DNA of 64,000 nt, from assembly GCF_913063425.1 (NCBI RefSeq), contig NZ_CAJXYK010000018.1, positions 1 through 64,000 of the forward strand, read 5' to 3'. The stretch's first letter is position 1, and every line of letters begins with the position of its first letter. The DNA is from an uncultured Thiohalocapsa sp. (lineage in GTDB: Bacteria; Pseudomonadota; Gammaproteobacteria; Chromatiales; Chromatiaceae). The position numbers were made by a program, and so were the translations under genes. Under the pieces are notes generated by a model that saw only the letters and a list, made by a program, of their open reading frames with translations, ran no database searches and was not told the origin of the DNA. Below are positions 7,084-16,575 of the stretch, piece by piece.

Positions 7084-8376
7084 ATGCCAGTGAAAGCCCT
7101 GCTCATGTCGGTCCTGCTCGCCGCGGCACTGCTCGCGGCCGAAGCCCAGGCCAAGCTCACCATCGAGATCACCGGCGGCGTCGAGGGCGCGCAGCCCATC
7201 GCCGTCGTGCCCTTCGGCAACGTCGACGGCGCCAAGCCCGACGTGGACATCGCCGCGGTGGTCGCCGCAGACCTCGCGCGCAGCGGCAAGTTCAAGCCCA
7301 TGCCGCGCCGCGAAATGCTGATGACCCCGCACCGCGAGCAGGACGTGGACATGCGCGAGTGGCAGCTGCTCGCCATGAACAGTCTGGTGGTGGGCGAGGT
7401 CACGCCCCGGGCCACCGGCGGCTACGACATCCGCTACGCGCTGATGGACGTCTTCAGCGGCAAGACCCTGCTCGCGGACACCGTGACCTCCACCACCAAG
7501 GGCCTGCGCAATGCGGCGCATCGCATTGCCGATGCCATCTACGAGGACCTCACCGGCGAGCCCGGCATCTTCGCCACGCGCATCGCCTATGTCACCTCCC
7601 GCGGGCACCGCGGCCGGGTGGCCCTGCGCGTGGCGGACGCCGACGGCTTCAACGCACAGACCATCGTCGACTCGGCGGAGCCCATCCTGGCGCCGGCCTG
7701 GTCGCCGGACGGGCGGCGGCTGGCCTATGTCTCCTTCGAAGGGCGGCAGTCGGCCATTTATGTGCAGGACCTCGCCAGCGGCCGGCGCGAGCGCGTGGCC
7801 AGCTACCAGGGCATCAACGGCTCCCCGGCCTTCTCGCCGGACGGGCGGCGGCTCGCCATGAGCCTGTCCAAGGACGGCAACCCGGACGTCTATGTGCTGG
7901 ATTTGAGCACCCGTCAGCTCACCCGGCTCACGGACCACTACGCCATCGACACCGAGCCTGCCTGGTCGCCGGCGGGCGACCACCTGGTCTTCACATCGGA
8001 CCGCGGCGGCAAGCCGCAGATCTACCGGGTGGCGGCCACCGGCGGGCCGGCGCAGCGGGTGACCTTCCAGGGCGACTACAACGCCGCGGCGTCCTACTCG
8101 CCGGACGGCAGGTGGCTGGTGATGGTGACGCGCGAGGGCGGGCGCTTCCGGGTGGTGATGACAGATGCCCAGGGCGGCGCCCGGCGCTGGGTCAGCAACG
8201 GCAGCCTGGACGAATCCCCGAGTTTCGCCCCCAACGGCAACATGATAATTTACGCCACCCAGAACAACGGCCGCGGCGTGCTGGCGGCAACACCGCTGTC
8301 CTCGGGCGCGAGCCACAGGCTCTCGCGGGATGCGGGCGAGGTCCGCGAGCCCGCCTGGTCACCGTTGGCCCGCTAG
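7084..8376 (+). CDS. tolB: Tol-Pal system translocation protein TolB
   Basis: 430 aa periplasmic protein. Residues 1-22 are a signal peptide ending AEAQA. The N-terminal domain (about 23-155) carries the family motif PIAVVPFG and DLARSGKFKPM. The C-terminal half is a beta-propeller of repeated SPDGRRLAYVS, SPDGRRLAMS and SPAGDHLVFTSDRGG blades. TolB bridges Pal, Lpp and OmpA-type proteins and is released by TolA. Eleven bases separate it from tolA, so it is in the same operon. Confidence 0.97.
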   Translation: MPVKALLMSVLLAAALLAAEAQAKLTIEITGGVEGAQPIAVVPFGNVDGAKPDVDIAAVVAADLARSGKFKPMPRREMLMTPHREQDVDMREWQLLAMNSLVVGEVTPRATGGYDIRYALMDVFSGKTLLADTVTSTTKGLRNAAHRIADAIYEDLTGEPGIFATRIAYVTSRGHRGRVALRVADADGFNAQTIVDSAEPILAPAWSPDGRRLAYVSFEGRQSAIYVQDLASGRRERVASYQGINGSPAFSPDGRRLAMSLSKDGNPDVYVLDLSTRQLTRLTDHYAIDTEPAWSPAGDHLVFTSDRGGKPQIYRVAATGGPAQRVTFQGDYNAAASYSPDGRWLVMVTREGGRFRVVMTDAQGGARRWVSNGSLDESPSFAPNGNMIIYATQNNGRGVLAATPLSSGASHRLSRDAGEVREPAWSPLAR

Positions 8377-8573
8377 CGCAGCCCGACATGATCGGGCCGC
8401 AGCGCCGCACCCGCGCTCCCGTGCACCCCGTCCCGCAACAGCCGCAGCCGGCCCTCCCCGGGTATGCAGAGCTCAGTCGGCCGCACCCGGGCACGCGGAC
8501 TTCATGCGGCCCCCTCGGCCGCCGCCGGCCGAGCCGTCCTGACCCGGCCCGCCCCCTTCAGCAGGAGACCACC

Positions 8574-9113
8574 GTGTACCCGTGTCCTCGCACCGTCGCC
8601 GCGCTCGTGCTCGCAGCGGCCGCTCTCACGGGCTGTGCCACACAGCCGCCACCGCCGCAGCCGACGCCGCCGAGCGCCGCAGAGCTGGATGCGATGACGC
8701 AGCAGCCTGAGGTCGTCGCTGAAGTCCCGCCGGCACCACCGGAGCCGGTGGCGCCCGTATCCCCGCTGGATGACCCGAACAGCCCCCTATACAACAAGGT
8801 CGTCTACTTCGACTACGACACCGCCGAGATCCGCCCGGAAGGCGTGGCGCTGCTGCGCACCCATGCGGGCTACATCTACAACACCCCAGGTGTGCGGGTG
8901 ACCCTGGAGGGCCACACGGACGAGCGCGGCACCCGCGGCTACAACCTGGCCCTGGGCGACCGTCGCGCGGACGCCGTACAGCGCTTTCTCGTCGCCGAGG
9001 GGGTCCCGGCGGACCGGCTCGCACGCCTGAGCTACGGCGAGGAGCGCCCCGCGGAGCCCGGCAGCTCCGAGCGCGCCTGGTCCCTGAACCGCCGCGTGGA
9101 ATTGGTGTACTGA
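8574..9113 (+). CDS. pal: Peptidoglycan-associated lipoprotein Pal
   Basis: 179 aa. I start it at the GTG at 8574, preceded by CAGGAGACC, because it gives a short lipoprotein signal ending in the lipobox LTGC (Cys 22) as expected. A Pro-rich linker follows, then an OmpA-like peptidoglycan-binding domain (about 70-179) with VYFDYDTAEI, EGHTDERGTRGYNLALGDRRA and the closing NRRVEL. Pal tethers the outer membrane to peptidoglycan and binds TolB. A 197-bp GC-rich gap after tolB may hold its own promoter; there is no gene in it. Confidence 0.95.
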   Translation: MYPCPRTVAALVLAAAALTGCATQPPPPQPTPPSAAELDAMTQQPEVVAEVPPAPPEPVAPVSPLDDPNSPLYNKVVYFDYDTAEIRPEGVALLRTHAGYIYNTPGVRVTLEGHTDERGTRGYNLALGDRRADAVQRFLVAEGVPADRLARLSYGEERPAEPGSSERAWSLNRRVELVY

Positions 9114-9114
9114 C

Positions 9115-10137
9115 ATGACCTGCTGCCGCCCCCGCTCCACCGCGCCCGGTACGCCCCGGGCGCTCTCTGTGCTGCTGCTGGCCGCCGTACTCGCGGGCAC
9201 CACCCTCAGCGCCACCGCGCAGGTGCGCCGGGACCAGCTGCTGGCGCCCGCGGCCGCCGCCGGCACCGGCACCGAGGCCCTCTCCAATGCCGAGCTGGCC
9301 CAACGCCTGGAGCGCCTGGAGCGCATGCTGAACGACAAGAGCCTGTCGGACTTCGTGCTCCAGCTCCAGCAGCTCCAGCAGGAGGTGCAGGAGCTGCGCG
9401 GCCAGGTGGAGCTGCACCAATACCACCTGCGTCAGGTGCGCCCGGGGCTGCCGCAGCTCGGCGACTCCTACGCCGAGCGCATGCGCGCGGAGCAGGCGGG
9501 CGCGGACGGCGCCGCCGCAGCCGAAGACACAGCGGCAGGGGGCACGGACGCCGGAACCGGTGAGGCGGCGCCGGAGGCGGGACAGGTTGCAGATCAGACG
9601 ACCGATCCGGCCGGGGAGCAGGCCGCGGAGGGCACCGACGCGGATGCCGGCGTACCCGTGGCCCCGCCGCCCAAGACCGGCGTCGGCGCCCTCGGTGGTG
9701 GCGGCGATGCCGGCGGTACCCTGGCGCTGCCCTCCCCGGAGACCCTGGAGGGCGGCGAGCGCGACGCCTACCGGCGCGCCTTCGAGCTGCTGAAGGAGCG
9801 CGACTACGACGCCGCCCAGCAGGAATTCGCCGCCATGCTGGTGCGCTATCCGGACGGGCAGTTTGCGGACAACGGCGTCTACTGGCTCGGCGAGATCGGC
9901 TATGTCACCAAGGACTATCCCGCGGCCCTGACCCACTTCAACCGCCTCGTCAGCGACTACACCGGCAGCCCAAAGCTGCCGAGCGCCATGCTCAAGCTCG
10001 GCTATATCTACCACGACCAGCAGGAGCTGACGCAGGCGCGCAGCATGCTGGAGGCGGTGGTGGAGCGCTTCCCGGACACCACCGAAGGCCGCCTCGCGCA
10101 GGGCCGGCTGGAGCAGATGACCCGCGACGGGGGCTGA
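9115..10137 (+). CDS. cpoB: Cell division coordinator CpoB (YbgF), Tol-Pal associated
   Basis: 340 aa periplasmic protein. Signal peptide about 1-36 (cleavage near TLSATAQ). A trimerising coiled coil follows (about 55-110, LAQRLERLERML and LQLQQLQQEVQEL), then an Ala/Gly/Asp-rich linker of about 90 residues, and a C-terminal TPR domain (about 215-335) with AYRRAFELLKERDYDAAQQ and DNGVYWLGEI. CpoB links Tol action with PBP1B during constriction. The linker is longer than in E. coli. It starts two bases after the pal stop. Confidence 0.94.
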   Translation: MTCCRPRSTAPGTPRALSVLLLAAVLAGTTLSATAQVRRDQLLAPAAAAGTGTEALSNAELAQRLERLERMLNDKSLSDFVLQLQQLQQEVQELRGQVELHQYHLRQVRPGLPQLGDSYAERMRAEQAGADGAAAAEDTAAGGTDAGTGEAAPEAGQVADQTTDPAGEQAAEGTDADAGVPVAPPPKTGVGALGGGGDAGGTLALPSPETLEGGERDAYRRAFELLKERDYDAAQQEFAAMLVRYPDGQFADNGVYWLGEIGYVTKDYPAALTHFNRLVSDYTGSPKLPSAMLKLGYIYHDQQELTQARSMLEAVVERFPDTTEGRLAQGRLEQMTRDGG

Positions 10138-10191
10138 CGCCGAGAGGGATCTCCAGACAGGCCGCCTGCACGGCGGGCCGGCCCGCACTGG

Positions 10192-10225
10192 GGCCGCCGG
10201 CTTGCAGCCGGCACGCCCGGCGGCC
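10192..10225. terminator. Stem-loop between convergent cpoB and the TSUP gene
   Basis: GGCCGCCGGC at 10192 pairs with GCCCGGCGGCC ending at 10225 (one bulge), with a nested GCCGGC...GCCGGC pairing. There is no T tract. Its position between converging genes suggests a bidirectional transcription stop. Confidence 0.4.
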
Positions 10226-10239
10226 GACGCCGGCCCCGA

Positions 10240-10998
10240 TCAGGCGCGCGTGAGCAGATCGGGCAGCAGCACGTCCAGCACCAGCGCCGCCGCGAGCCCC
10301 CAGAGACCGAGCCGCAGCAGGCGGCGATAGTGCTCGGGGCGGATGCGCCGGCGCAGCCGAATGCCGAGCCACAGCGCCAGCAGCACCCCCGGCAGCGCCC
10401 AGAGGCTCTGGAGCATCAGCCCCGGGTCCAGGGCATCGCGCCAGGCAAAGCCCAGCAGCTGCCCGCTCTTGCTGGTGACGAAGCTCAGGTTGAAGGCCGC
10501 CACCATCAGCTGTGCCGGCATCCGTGTGTAGAGCGCGAAGACGATGACGATGGGCGCGAAGATGTTCACGACGCCGGCCATGAGCCCCATGCCGAGCCCG
10601 AGCAGCGCGAGCCCCCAGCCCGGCACCCGCCGCTCCCGGCTGCCGCCGTGCAGACGCTCGGTCAGCAGGTAGGCCACCAGCACCAGCCCCAACAGCAGGC
10701 GAAAGGGCTCCGGGTCCACCGCGAGCAGCACCTGGGTGCCGGCGAAGCTGCCGACGGCGGTGAAGACGGGAATCGGCCAGAAGCGCCGCAGCGCCTCGCC
10801 GCGGCCGCGCTCGCCGGCGATGCTGCCGAGGTTGGTGGCGATGGTGGGCAGCAGGGTCAGCTGCACCGCGGCACGCAGGTCCATGCCGAGCGCGAGCAGC
10901 GGTGTCGCGAGCATCGGGAACCCGAAGCCGAACACGCCGTGCACGAAGGCCGACGCGAGCAGCACCAGAGCCACCGGGATCAGGCCGGCGTCGGGCAC
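10240..10998 (-). CDS. TSUP (TauE/SafE) family membrane permease
   Basis: 252 aa, eight or so TM segments with few loops, in the two-fold repeat layout of the TauE/SafE family. The N-terminal HGVFGFGFPMLATPLLAL motif and the matching second-half AAFNLSFVTSKSGQ region are characteristic. These permeases export or import sulfite, sulfoacetate, thiosulfate or other small organic anions. In a sulfur-oxidising organism a sulfur-anion substrate is plausible, but nothing in the immediate context shows it: the gene is alone, convergent with cpoB. Confidence 0.88.
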   Translation of the reverse strand: MPDAGLIPVALVLLASAFVHGVFGFGFPMLATPLLALGMDLRAAVQLTLLPTIATNLGSIAGERGRGEALRRFWPIPVFTAVGSFAGTQVLLAVDPEPFRLLLGLVLVAYLLTERLHGGSRERRVPGWGLALLGLGMGLMAGVVNIFAPIVIVFALYTRMPAQLMVAAFNLSFVTSKSGQLLGFAWRDALDPGLMLQSLWALPGVLLALWLGIRLRRRIRPEHYRRLLRLGLWGLAAALVLDVLLPDLLTRA

Positions 10999-11200
10999 GG
11001 GGCTGCGACCGCCCGCTCAGCAGACGCCGAGCCGGACCCAGGCGACGGCGCCGCCGCGGGCGCAGACCCTAAGCTGCACCAATGCCGGCGCCCGCGGGAT
11101 TGGCGGATAATACCCACCCAGACTAAGATCTGGCCTAACATCGGACCAAGAAAACCACCAAAGCGCGTTCCCCGAGGTGCCCCGGAGCGGAGGACCTGCC

Positions 11201-11455
11201 ATGACCCATCGTCTGTTGATTCTCGGCTGCAAGACCATGCGCGAGGGCGTCGTCATCTCCGCCCTGTTCTTCGCCGCCGCCGTGCTGCTGTTCCTCGCCG
11301 CCGCGCATGTGGTGCCGGCGGTGGGACCGCTGCAGCCCATTGTGCTGTTCCTGGCGCTGGTGCTGATCGTACTCGCCCCGGTGGTGCTGATCTCGACCTT
11401 TCTCATCTCGGTCCTTCCGGGGGCAAGGGAGAAGCTGGAGCAGTGCAATCATTAG
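11201..11455 (+). CDS. Small hypothetical two-TM protein
   Basis: 84 aa from the ATG at 11201, which follows a purine-rich GGAGCGGAGG about 8-17 nt upstream; a start at 11177 has no such site. Two hydrophobic helices (about residues 16-38 and 43-68) leave short basic N- and C-termini. I do not recognise the family. It stands alone between the TSUP gene and the molybdenum hydroxylase operon. Confidence 0.6.
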   Translation: MTHRLLILGCKTMREGVVISALFFAAAVLLFLAAAHVVPAVGPLQPIVLFLALVLIVLAPVVLISTFLISVLPGAREKLEQCNH

Positions 11456-11876
11456 GGCAGCGCCGCTGCTTCGGCGTCGCCCCGGGAGCGGCGGCAGCTG
11501 ACCGCGCGACCGGTCCCGGCTCCGATCCTGCGCCCTCCCGCGGCTGACCTGCAAGCGGATTCCGCCAACCATGCTCGGGGCACACTCCGCCGGGCGTATT
11601 GGGCTGGCGCAGCCATGCTGCGGGCCGGGCCGGCCTGCTGCGCGGGCACGCCGACGCAGCCTGTGACCGTCCGCCGGCATTCTGCTGCGGCCGGTCACTT
11701 TTCTGCCCACGGGATATCTGCAATGCTCCCGGTTCCGGGCGCCGGCCGGAGCCGGCCTTACACGCGCCACGCCGATGCCCGCCCCGCCGGCGCGCGCGCC
11801 GGCGACCTGCGCCGTTGCGGCGGCACGGCAGCAGACCCCGGCGGAGCCCGCAGCGGCAGCCAACCGCGGAGACAGC
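11456..11876. other. Leader region of the molybdenum hydroxylase operon, no gene seen
   Basis: 421 bp of GC-rich sequence. Frames across it continue into the following CDS but lack its composition and family resemblance, so I treat it as untranslated. No clear promoter box is visible. Confidence 0.5.
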
Positions 11877-12341
11877 ATGATCGACCTCACCGTGAACCAA
11901 GCGCGCCGGGAGCTGGACCTGCCCGGCGATACGCCGCTGCTGTGGGCACTGCGGGATCGCCTGGGGCTCACCGGGACCAAATTCGGCTGCGGCATCGGCA
12001 GCTGCGGTGCCTGCATCGTGCACCTGGACGGCGACCCGGTGAACGCCTGTATGACATCGCTGAGCGCCGCCGCAGGCAAGTCCGTCACCACCATCGAGGG
12101 GCTGAACGACGATATCGCGCTCGCCCTGCGCAGCGCCTGGATCAGCGAGCAGGTGCCGCAGTGCGGCTACTGCCAACCCGGTCAGATCATGGCCGCGGCG
12201 GCGCTGCTCGCGCGGCATCCACGCCCGACCGATGCACAGATTACCGCCGCAATGGATCGGGTGCTCTGCCGCTGCGGCACCTACAACCGCGTGCGGCGCG
12301 CCATTCACCGGGCCGCCAGCCCGACGCTGGAGGCGACCTGA
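11877..12341 (+). CDS. (2Fe-2S)-binding subunit of a molybdenum hydroxylase (IorA type)
   Basis: 154 aa. The N-terminal plant-type ferredoxin domain holds one 2Fe-2S cluster in [15 protein letters not shown] (about residues 39-53), and the C-terminal helical domain a second in CGYCQPGQI and [12 protein letters not shown]. This is the small electron-transfer subunit of xanthine-oxidase-family enzymes, closest in form to the isoquinoline 1-oxidoreductase alpha subunit, which lacks a separate FAD subunit. I start at the ATG at 11877; upstream in-frame sequence is low-complexity. The Mo subunit starts one base after its stop. Confidence 0.92.
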   Translation: MIDLTVNQARRELDLPGDTPLLWALRDRLGLTGTKFGCGIGSCGACIVHLDGDPVNACMTSLSAAAGKSVTTIEGLNDDIALALRSAWISEQVPQCGYCQPGQIMAAAALLARHPRPTDAQITAAMDRVLCRCGTYNRVRRAIHRAASPTLEAT

Positions 12342-12342
12342 G

Positions 12343-14535
12343 GTGGCGCGGCGGCTGCGGCTCGACCGGCGCGCATTCCTGCTCGGGACCGCCGCCGGCG
12401 GCGGCCTGCTGCTGGGCCTGCACCTGCCCCTGGAGACCCGCGCAGAGGCCACCCCCGGCGCCGGGCCGCGGCCCGGACACAAGACGCCCTTCGCACCCAA
12501 CGCCTGGATCCGCATCGAGCCGGACGGCGACATCGCCTTCATCGTCGCCCGCTCCGAGATGGGCCAGGGGGTGATGACGGCCCTGCCCATGCTGCTCGCC
12601 GAGGAGCTGGACCTGGGGCTGGACCAGATCAGGGTGCGCTTCGCGCCGGTGGCGCCGGCGTACGCCAACCGTCTGCTGGGTCGCCAGGCCACCGGCGGCA
12701 GCACCTCGGTGCGCGACGCCTGGACCAAGCTGCGCGCGGCGGGCGCCCTCACGCGCCGGCTGCTGGTGCAGGCCGCCGCCGCGCGCTGGGGGGTCGAGGC
12801 CGACGCCTGCAGCGTCCACCGCGGCGAGGTCATCCATCCCGGCGGCGACCGCCGCCTCGGCTACGGCGAGCTCGCAGGCGCCGCGGCCCGGATGCCGCCG
12901 CCGGTCAGCGTGTCCCTGAAGGCGCCGGAAGCCTGGACCCTCATCGGCACGCCGGCACCGCGCCTGGACGCCCCGGACAAGGTCACCGGCCGCGCGCGCT
13001 TCGGCATCGATGTGCGCCTGACCGACATGGTGGTGGCGAGCATCGAGCGCTGTCCGGTGCCGGGCGGCAAGGTCCAGTCCTTCGATGCCGCAGCTGCCGA
13101 AGCCATACCAGGCGTCAAGCGGGTGCTGGCGGTGGCCGCCGGCGTCGCCGTGGTGGCGGCGGATACCCATGCCGCGCTCGCCGGGCGCCGCGCGCTGCGG
13201 GTGCAATGGGACCTGGGCCCGCATGCCGAGACCTCCAGCGCCGGCATTCGGGCGCAATTCGAGCGCCGCTTCGCCGACAGCGGTGTGAGCGTGCGCCGCG
13301 AGGGCGACCCGGACGCCGCCTGGTCCGCAGCCGCCCGCACCCTGGAGGCCGTCTACGAGGTGCCCTTCCAGGCCCACGCCTGCATGGAGCCCATGAACTG
13401 CACCGCGGATGTGCGCGCCGACGGCTGCGACATCTATGTGCCCACCCAGGCGCAGAGCCGTTGTCAGCACACGGCCATGGCCATCACCGGTCTTTCGGCG
13501 CAGCAGGTGCGCGTGCACACCACCTTCCTCGGCGGCGGCTTCGGGCGCCGCGGCGAGCAGGACTTCGTGCGCGATGCCGTGAGCCTGTCCAAGGCGCTCG
13601 GCCGGCCGGTACAGGTGATCTGGACCCGCGAGGACGACATCCGCCACGACTTCTACCGCCCGGCGGGGCTGCACCGGCTGCGCGGCGGATTGGACCTGGA
13701 CGGCATGCCGGTGCTGTGGAAGCATCACATCGTCTGCCCGTCCATCCTTGCACGGGTGCGCCCGGCGGCCGTCGCCGACGGCATTGACCGCACCGCCGTG
13801 GAAGGCGCCGTGAATCTGCCCTACAGCATTGCGAACATTGCGCTCGCCTGCAGCCTTGAGCACACACCGGTGCCGGTGGGCTTCTGGCGCGCCGTCGGCA
13901 GCTCCCAGAACACCTGGGTCACGGAGTGTTTCCTCGACGAGCTCGCCGCCGCCGGCGGTCAGGACCCGCTCGCCCTGCGCCGCGGCCTCCTCGCCGACGC
14001 ACCGCGCCACCTGGGCGTGCTGAACCTCGCCGCCGAGCGCGCCGGCTGGGACACCCCGAGCGGCGCCGGGCGCCACCGCGGCATCGCCGTGGCCGCGTCC
14101 TACGGCAGCTATGTGGCGCAGGTGGCGGAGGTCTCCGTCAGTGCCGGCCAGGTGCGTGTGCACCGCGTGGTCTGTGCCGTCGACTGCGGGCTTGTCGTCA
14201 ACCCGGACATCGTCATCGCCCAGATGGAGAGCTGCATCGCCTTCGGGCTCACGGCCACGCTGAAGAGCGCCATCACCGTGTCCCAGGGGCGCGTGCAGCA
14301 GGGCAACTTCGACGACTTTCCGCTGCTGCGCATGAGCGACATGCCGGAGATCAGTGTGCACATCCTGCCGTCCAACGCGGCGCCGGGCGGCGTCGGCGAG
14401 CCGGGCCTGCCGCCCATCGCACCCGCCGTCTGCAACGCCGTGCTCGCCGCCACCGGCACACCGGTGCGCAGCCTGCCCATCCGCCTCGAAGCGGCGCCGC
14501 CGCAGCGGCCCGCGCCGCAGGCAGATCGATCGTGA
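12343..14535 (+). CDS. Molybdopterin-binding subunit, Tat-exported (IorB/aldehyde oxidase family)
   Basis: 730 aa from a GTG at 12343, immediately after the upstream stop. The N-terminus carries a twin-arginine signal (LDRRAFLLG then a hydrophobic stretch), so the folded enzyme is probably exported to the periplasm with its small subunit. Family landmarks include RSEMGQGVMTALPMLLAEEL, TFLGGGFGRRGEQDF, and GVGEPGLPPIAPAVCNA near the end, where Glu is the catalytic base of molybdenum hydroxylases. The absence of an FAD subunit fits the IorAB type, which passes electrons to a membrane acceptor. The substrate (an aldehyde or N-heterocycle) cannot be read from sequence. Confidence 0.9.
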   Translation: MARRLRLDRRAFLLGTAAGGGLLLGLHLPLETRAEATPGAGPRPGHKTPFAPNAWIRIEPDGDIAFIVARSEMGQGVMTALPMLLAEELDLGLDQIRVRFAPVAPAYANRLLGRQATGGSTSVRDAWTKLRAAGALTRRLLVQAAAARWGVEADACSVHRGEVIHPGGDRRLGYGELAGAAARMPPPVSVSLKAPEAWTLIGTPAPRLDAPDKVTGRARFGIDVRLTDMVVASIERCPVPGGKVQSFDAAAAEAIPGVKRVLAVAAGVAVVAADTHAALAGRRALRVQWDLGPHAETSSAGIRAQFERRFADSGVSVRREGDPDAAWSAAARTLEAVYEVPFQAHACMEPMNCTADVRADGCDIYVPTQAQSRCQHTAMAITGLSAQQVRVHTTFLGGGFGRRGEQDFVRDAVSLSKALGRPVQVIWTREDDIRHDFYRPAGLHRLRGGLDLDGMPVLWKHHIVCPSILARVRPAAVADGIDRTAVEGAVNLPYSIANIALACSLEHTPVPVGFWRAVGSSQNTWVTECFLDELAAAGGQDPLALRRGLLADAPRHLGVLNLAAERAGWDTPSGAGRHRGIAVAASYGSYVAQVAEVSVSAGQVRVHRVVCAVDCGLVVNPDIVIAQMESCIAFGLTATLKSAITVSQGRVQQGNFDDFPLLRMSDMPEISVHILPSNAAPGGVGEPGLPPIAPAVCNAVLAATGTPVRSLPIRLEAAPPQRPAPQADRS

Positions 14536-15560
14536 CCGACCCTTCCTCGCACCCGCTCCCACAGACCGCGGCGGAGCCCGTGAGCGACGACGAGCGGCTG
14601 CTCGCGGCCATCGTCGCGCTCGGCGAGCGCCCGGGGTGGCTCTTCACCGTCGCCGCCACCTGGGGCGCCTCGCCGCGTCCGCCGGGCTCGCTGCTGCTGC
14701 TGGACGCGGACGGCCGCGAGACCGGCTCGGTGTCCGGCGGCTGCGTGGAGGCGGACCTGCTGCGGCGGGTCCGGGACGGCGAATTCGACGCCGCGCCCCT
14801 GCCGCGGCTCATCAGCTATGGCGTGGACAGCGACGAGGCGCTGCGCTTCGGCATCCCCTGCGGCGGCCGGCTCGATCTGCTGGTGGAGCGCATCGAGGAC
14901 CCGGCCCCGTGGCGGCTGCTGGAGGAGCGGGTCATCGCCCGCGCCAGCCTGCGCCGCCGGCTCTGTCTTACCACGGGCGAGGCCAGCCTGCACCTTGCCG
15001 CGTCGACGGGCGCTGACGATGCCATCTTCCACTTCGACGGCAGCACGGCGGAGCGCACCTTCGGGCCCTGTCTGCGGCTGGTCGTCATCGGCGCCGTGCA
15101 CATCACCCGCCATCTCGTGCCCATGGCGCGGGCGCTGGGGTACCGGGTCATCGTCTGCGACCCGCGTCGGGAGCGGCTGGCGGAGCTGGCGGGCCTGGGC
15201 GCGGAGCTCGACCCCCGCATGCCGGATGACTGCGTGCGCGATCTCGCAGACGATCCCCGCAGCGCCGTGGTCACCCTGACCCACGACCCGAAGCTCGATG
15301 AGATGGCACTGATGGAAGCCCTGGGCGGCGAGGCCTTCTACGTGGGCGCCCTGGGCTCGCAGCGTACCCAGGCGGCACGCCGACAGCGGCTCGAGGACCT
15401 TGGCGTGACGCCTGCCCAGGCGCTGCGGCTGCGCGGCCCGGTGGGCCTGCCCCTGGGGGGCCGGCGCCCGGCGGAAATCGCCGTGTCCATTGCCGCAGAG
15501 CTGGTGGCCGTACGCCATGGCGCCGCGCTGGCAGGCCGGGAAGAAGCGCTGGCGGGGTGA
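14532..15560 (+). CDS. XdhC/CoxI family molybdenum cofactor maturation protein
   Basis: 342 aa from a GTG that overlaps the Mo-subunit stop (GTGA at 14532-14535). The N-terminal XdhC domain has TVAATWGASPRPPGSLLLL and GSVSGGCVEADL; the C-terminal domain is Rossmann-like (LRLVVIGAVHITRHLVPMA; YVGALGSQRTQAARRQRLEDLG). XdhC proteins bind and sulfurate the molybdenum cofactor and insert it into xanthine-oxidase-type enzymes. Tight coupling indicates it matures the enzyme encoded just upstream. Confidence 0.93.
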   Translation: MTDPSSHPLPQTAAEPVSDDERLLAAIVALGERPGWLFTVAATWGASPRPPGSLLLLDADGRETGSVSGGCVEADLLRRVRDGEFDAAPLPRLISYGVDSDEALRFGIPCGGRLDLLVERIEDPAPWRLLEERVIARASLRRRLCLTTGEASLHLAASTGADDAIFHFDGSTAERTFGPCLRLVVIGAVHITRHLVPMARALGYRVIVCDPRRERLAELAGLGAELDPRMPDDCVRDLADDPRSAVVTLTHDPKLDEMALMEALGGEAFYVGALGSQRTQAARRQRLEDLGVTPAQALRLRGPVGLPLGGRRPAEIAVSIAAELVAVRHGAALAGREEALAG

Positions 15561-15782
15561 GCGATCTGACGCAGCGGCGGGGGCCGTGAGCCTGAGGAAA
15601 AGCTGGAGGGGGAAGAGCCTGTTAAGCAAGCAGGCCGGGGTTGAGGACCGCGCTGCGCAGCAGCAAAATCAGGGCCGCAGCCGCCGCGGCGGGAGCGACG
15701 CTCCAGCGGGGCACGGCGGTTGCGGCGGCATGGGCTCCGGCGTCAGGCGCTTCACCCGCGCCCGGCCAGTACCCCAAGCACG

Positions 15783-16280
15783 TTACTGCGGGCTGATGGG
15801 GCGCGGACTGCGGTCGGCGTCATCATTCGTGGCGGCCCAGGTGAAGCCCGCCGCGGCCGCGACGCCGAGGCCGATGAGGCCGGCCTGATCGACACCCTGG
15901 GCGGTCGCCGCCCGCGTCAGCAGCATCGCATCGGGGCTTGCTGCGGCGTCGGCCGCCGCCGTCTCCAGATCCGTGGCGGCGGGTGTCCGGCAGGTGTCAT
16001 CGGCCATCAGGGTCCGCAGGCTGGGGCCCTGGATTTCCTCCCGGCAGCCGTCGGCAAAGGTGAGGGTGGCCTGGCTCTCTTCCAGCACGAACAGCCGGGC
16101 GGAGGCATGCAGCGGCGTGCCCGCATCCACGGCGACATACCCGTCACCCTGCTCCACGAGAACCGTCCCTTTGAGCGCGGCGAGCTCAGCGACGGGCTGG
16201 TCGGCGGCGACGGCGGTGGCGCTGCCGAGCACGGCGCAGAGGGCCGCCACGGCGGCGAGGGCTTGCTTTGGATTGGACAT
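15783..16280 (-). CDS. Secreted FecR-like domain protein, hypothetical
   Basis: 165 aa from the ATG at 16280 (a GTG at 16283 is alternative). Signal peptide about 1-26 ending TAVAA. Residues 30-90 read as a FecR/SH3-like beta domain: an LKGTVLVEQGDGYVAVDAG opening, then LFVLEESQATLTFADGC. Two Cys (in FADGCREE and ADDTCRT) could form a disulfide in the periplasm. The C-terminal part has a short hydrophobic stretch (LIGLGVAAAAGFTWA), possibly a membrane anchor. It is isolated, without a sigma factor or anti-sigma domain, so a structural or surface role is as likely as signalling. Confidence 0.7.
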   Translation of the reverse strand: MSNPKQALAAVAALCAVLGSATAVAADQPVAELAALKGTVLVEQGDGYVAVDAGTPLHASARLFVLEESQATLTFADGCREEIQGPSLRTLMADDTCRTPAATDLETAAADAAASPDAMLLTRAATAQGVDQAGLIGLGVAAAAGFTWAATNDDADRSPRPISPQ

Positions 16281-16575
16281 CACTGTGACTCCAGTTGAGG
16301 TGCAGAGCGGAAAACCATTGTGGGCAACGCTCGCCGAAGCGCAGTGGCCTGGTCAAACGCGTGGCGCTGAGATGTCGAATCCAGCGGACGGGCTGGAGCG
16401 GGCGGGGGATGAGTCGTCGGGAGGAAAGTCCATGCCTTAGCGGACAGTCAATGTTTCACTTGTTGATGGATGAGGTAATCACCCATTCTCCTCTGCGGCG
16501 CAGGTCGGCGCGCGGCAGGGTGCGCGGCCGTGGCTTGGGGCCAGGGCCACGCGCCGTCCCTGACGCGCCGGCGGC

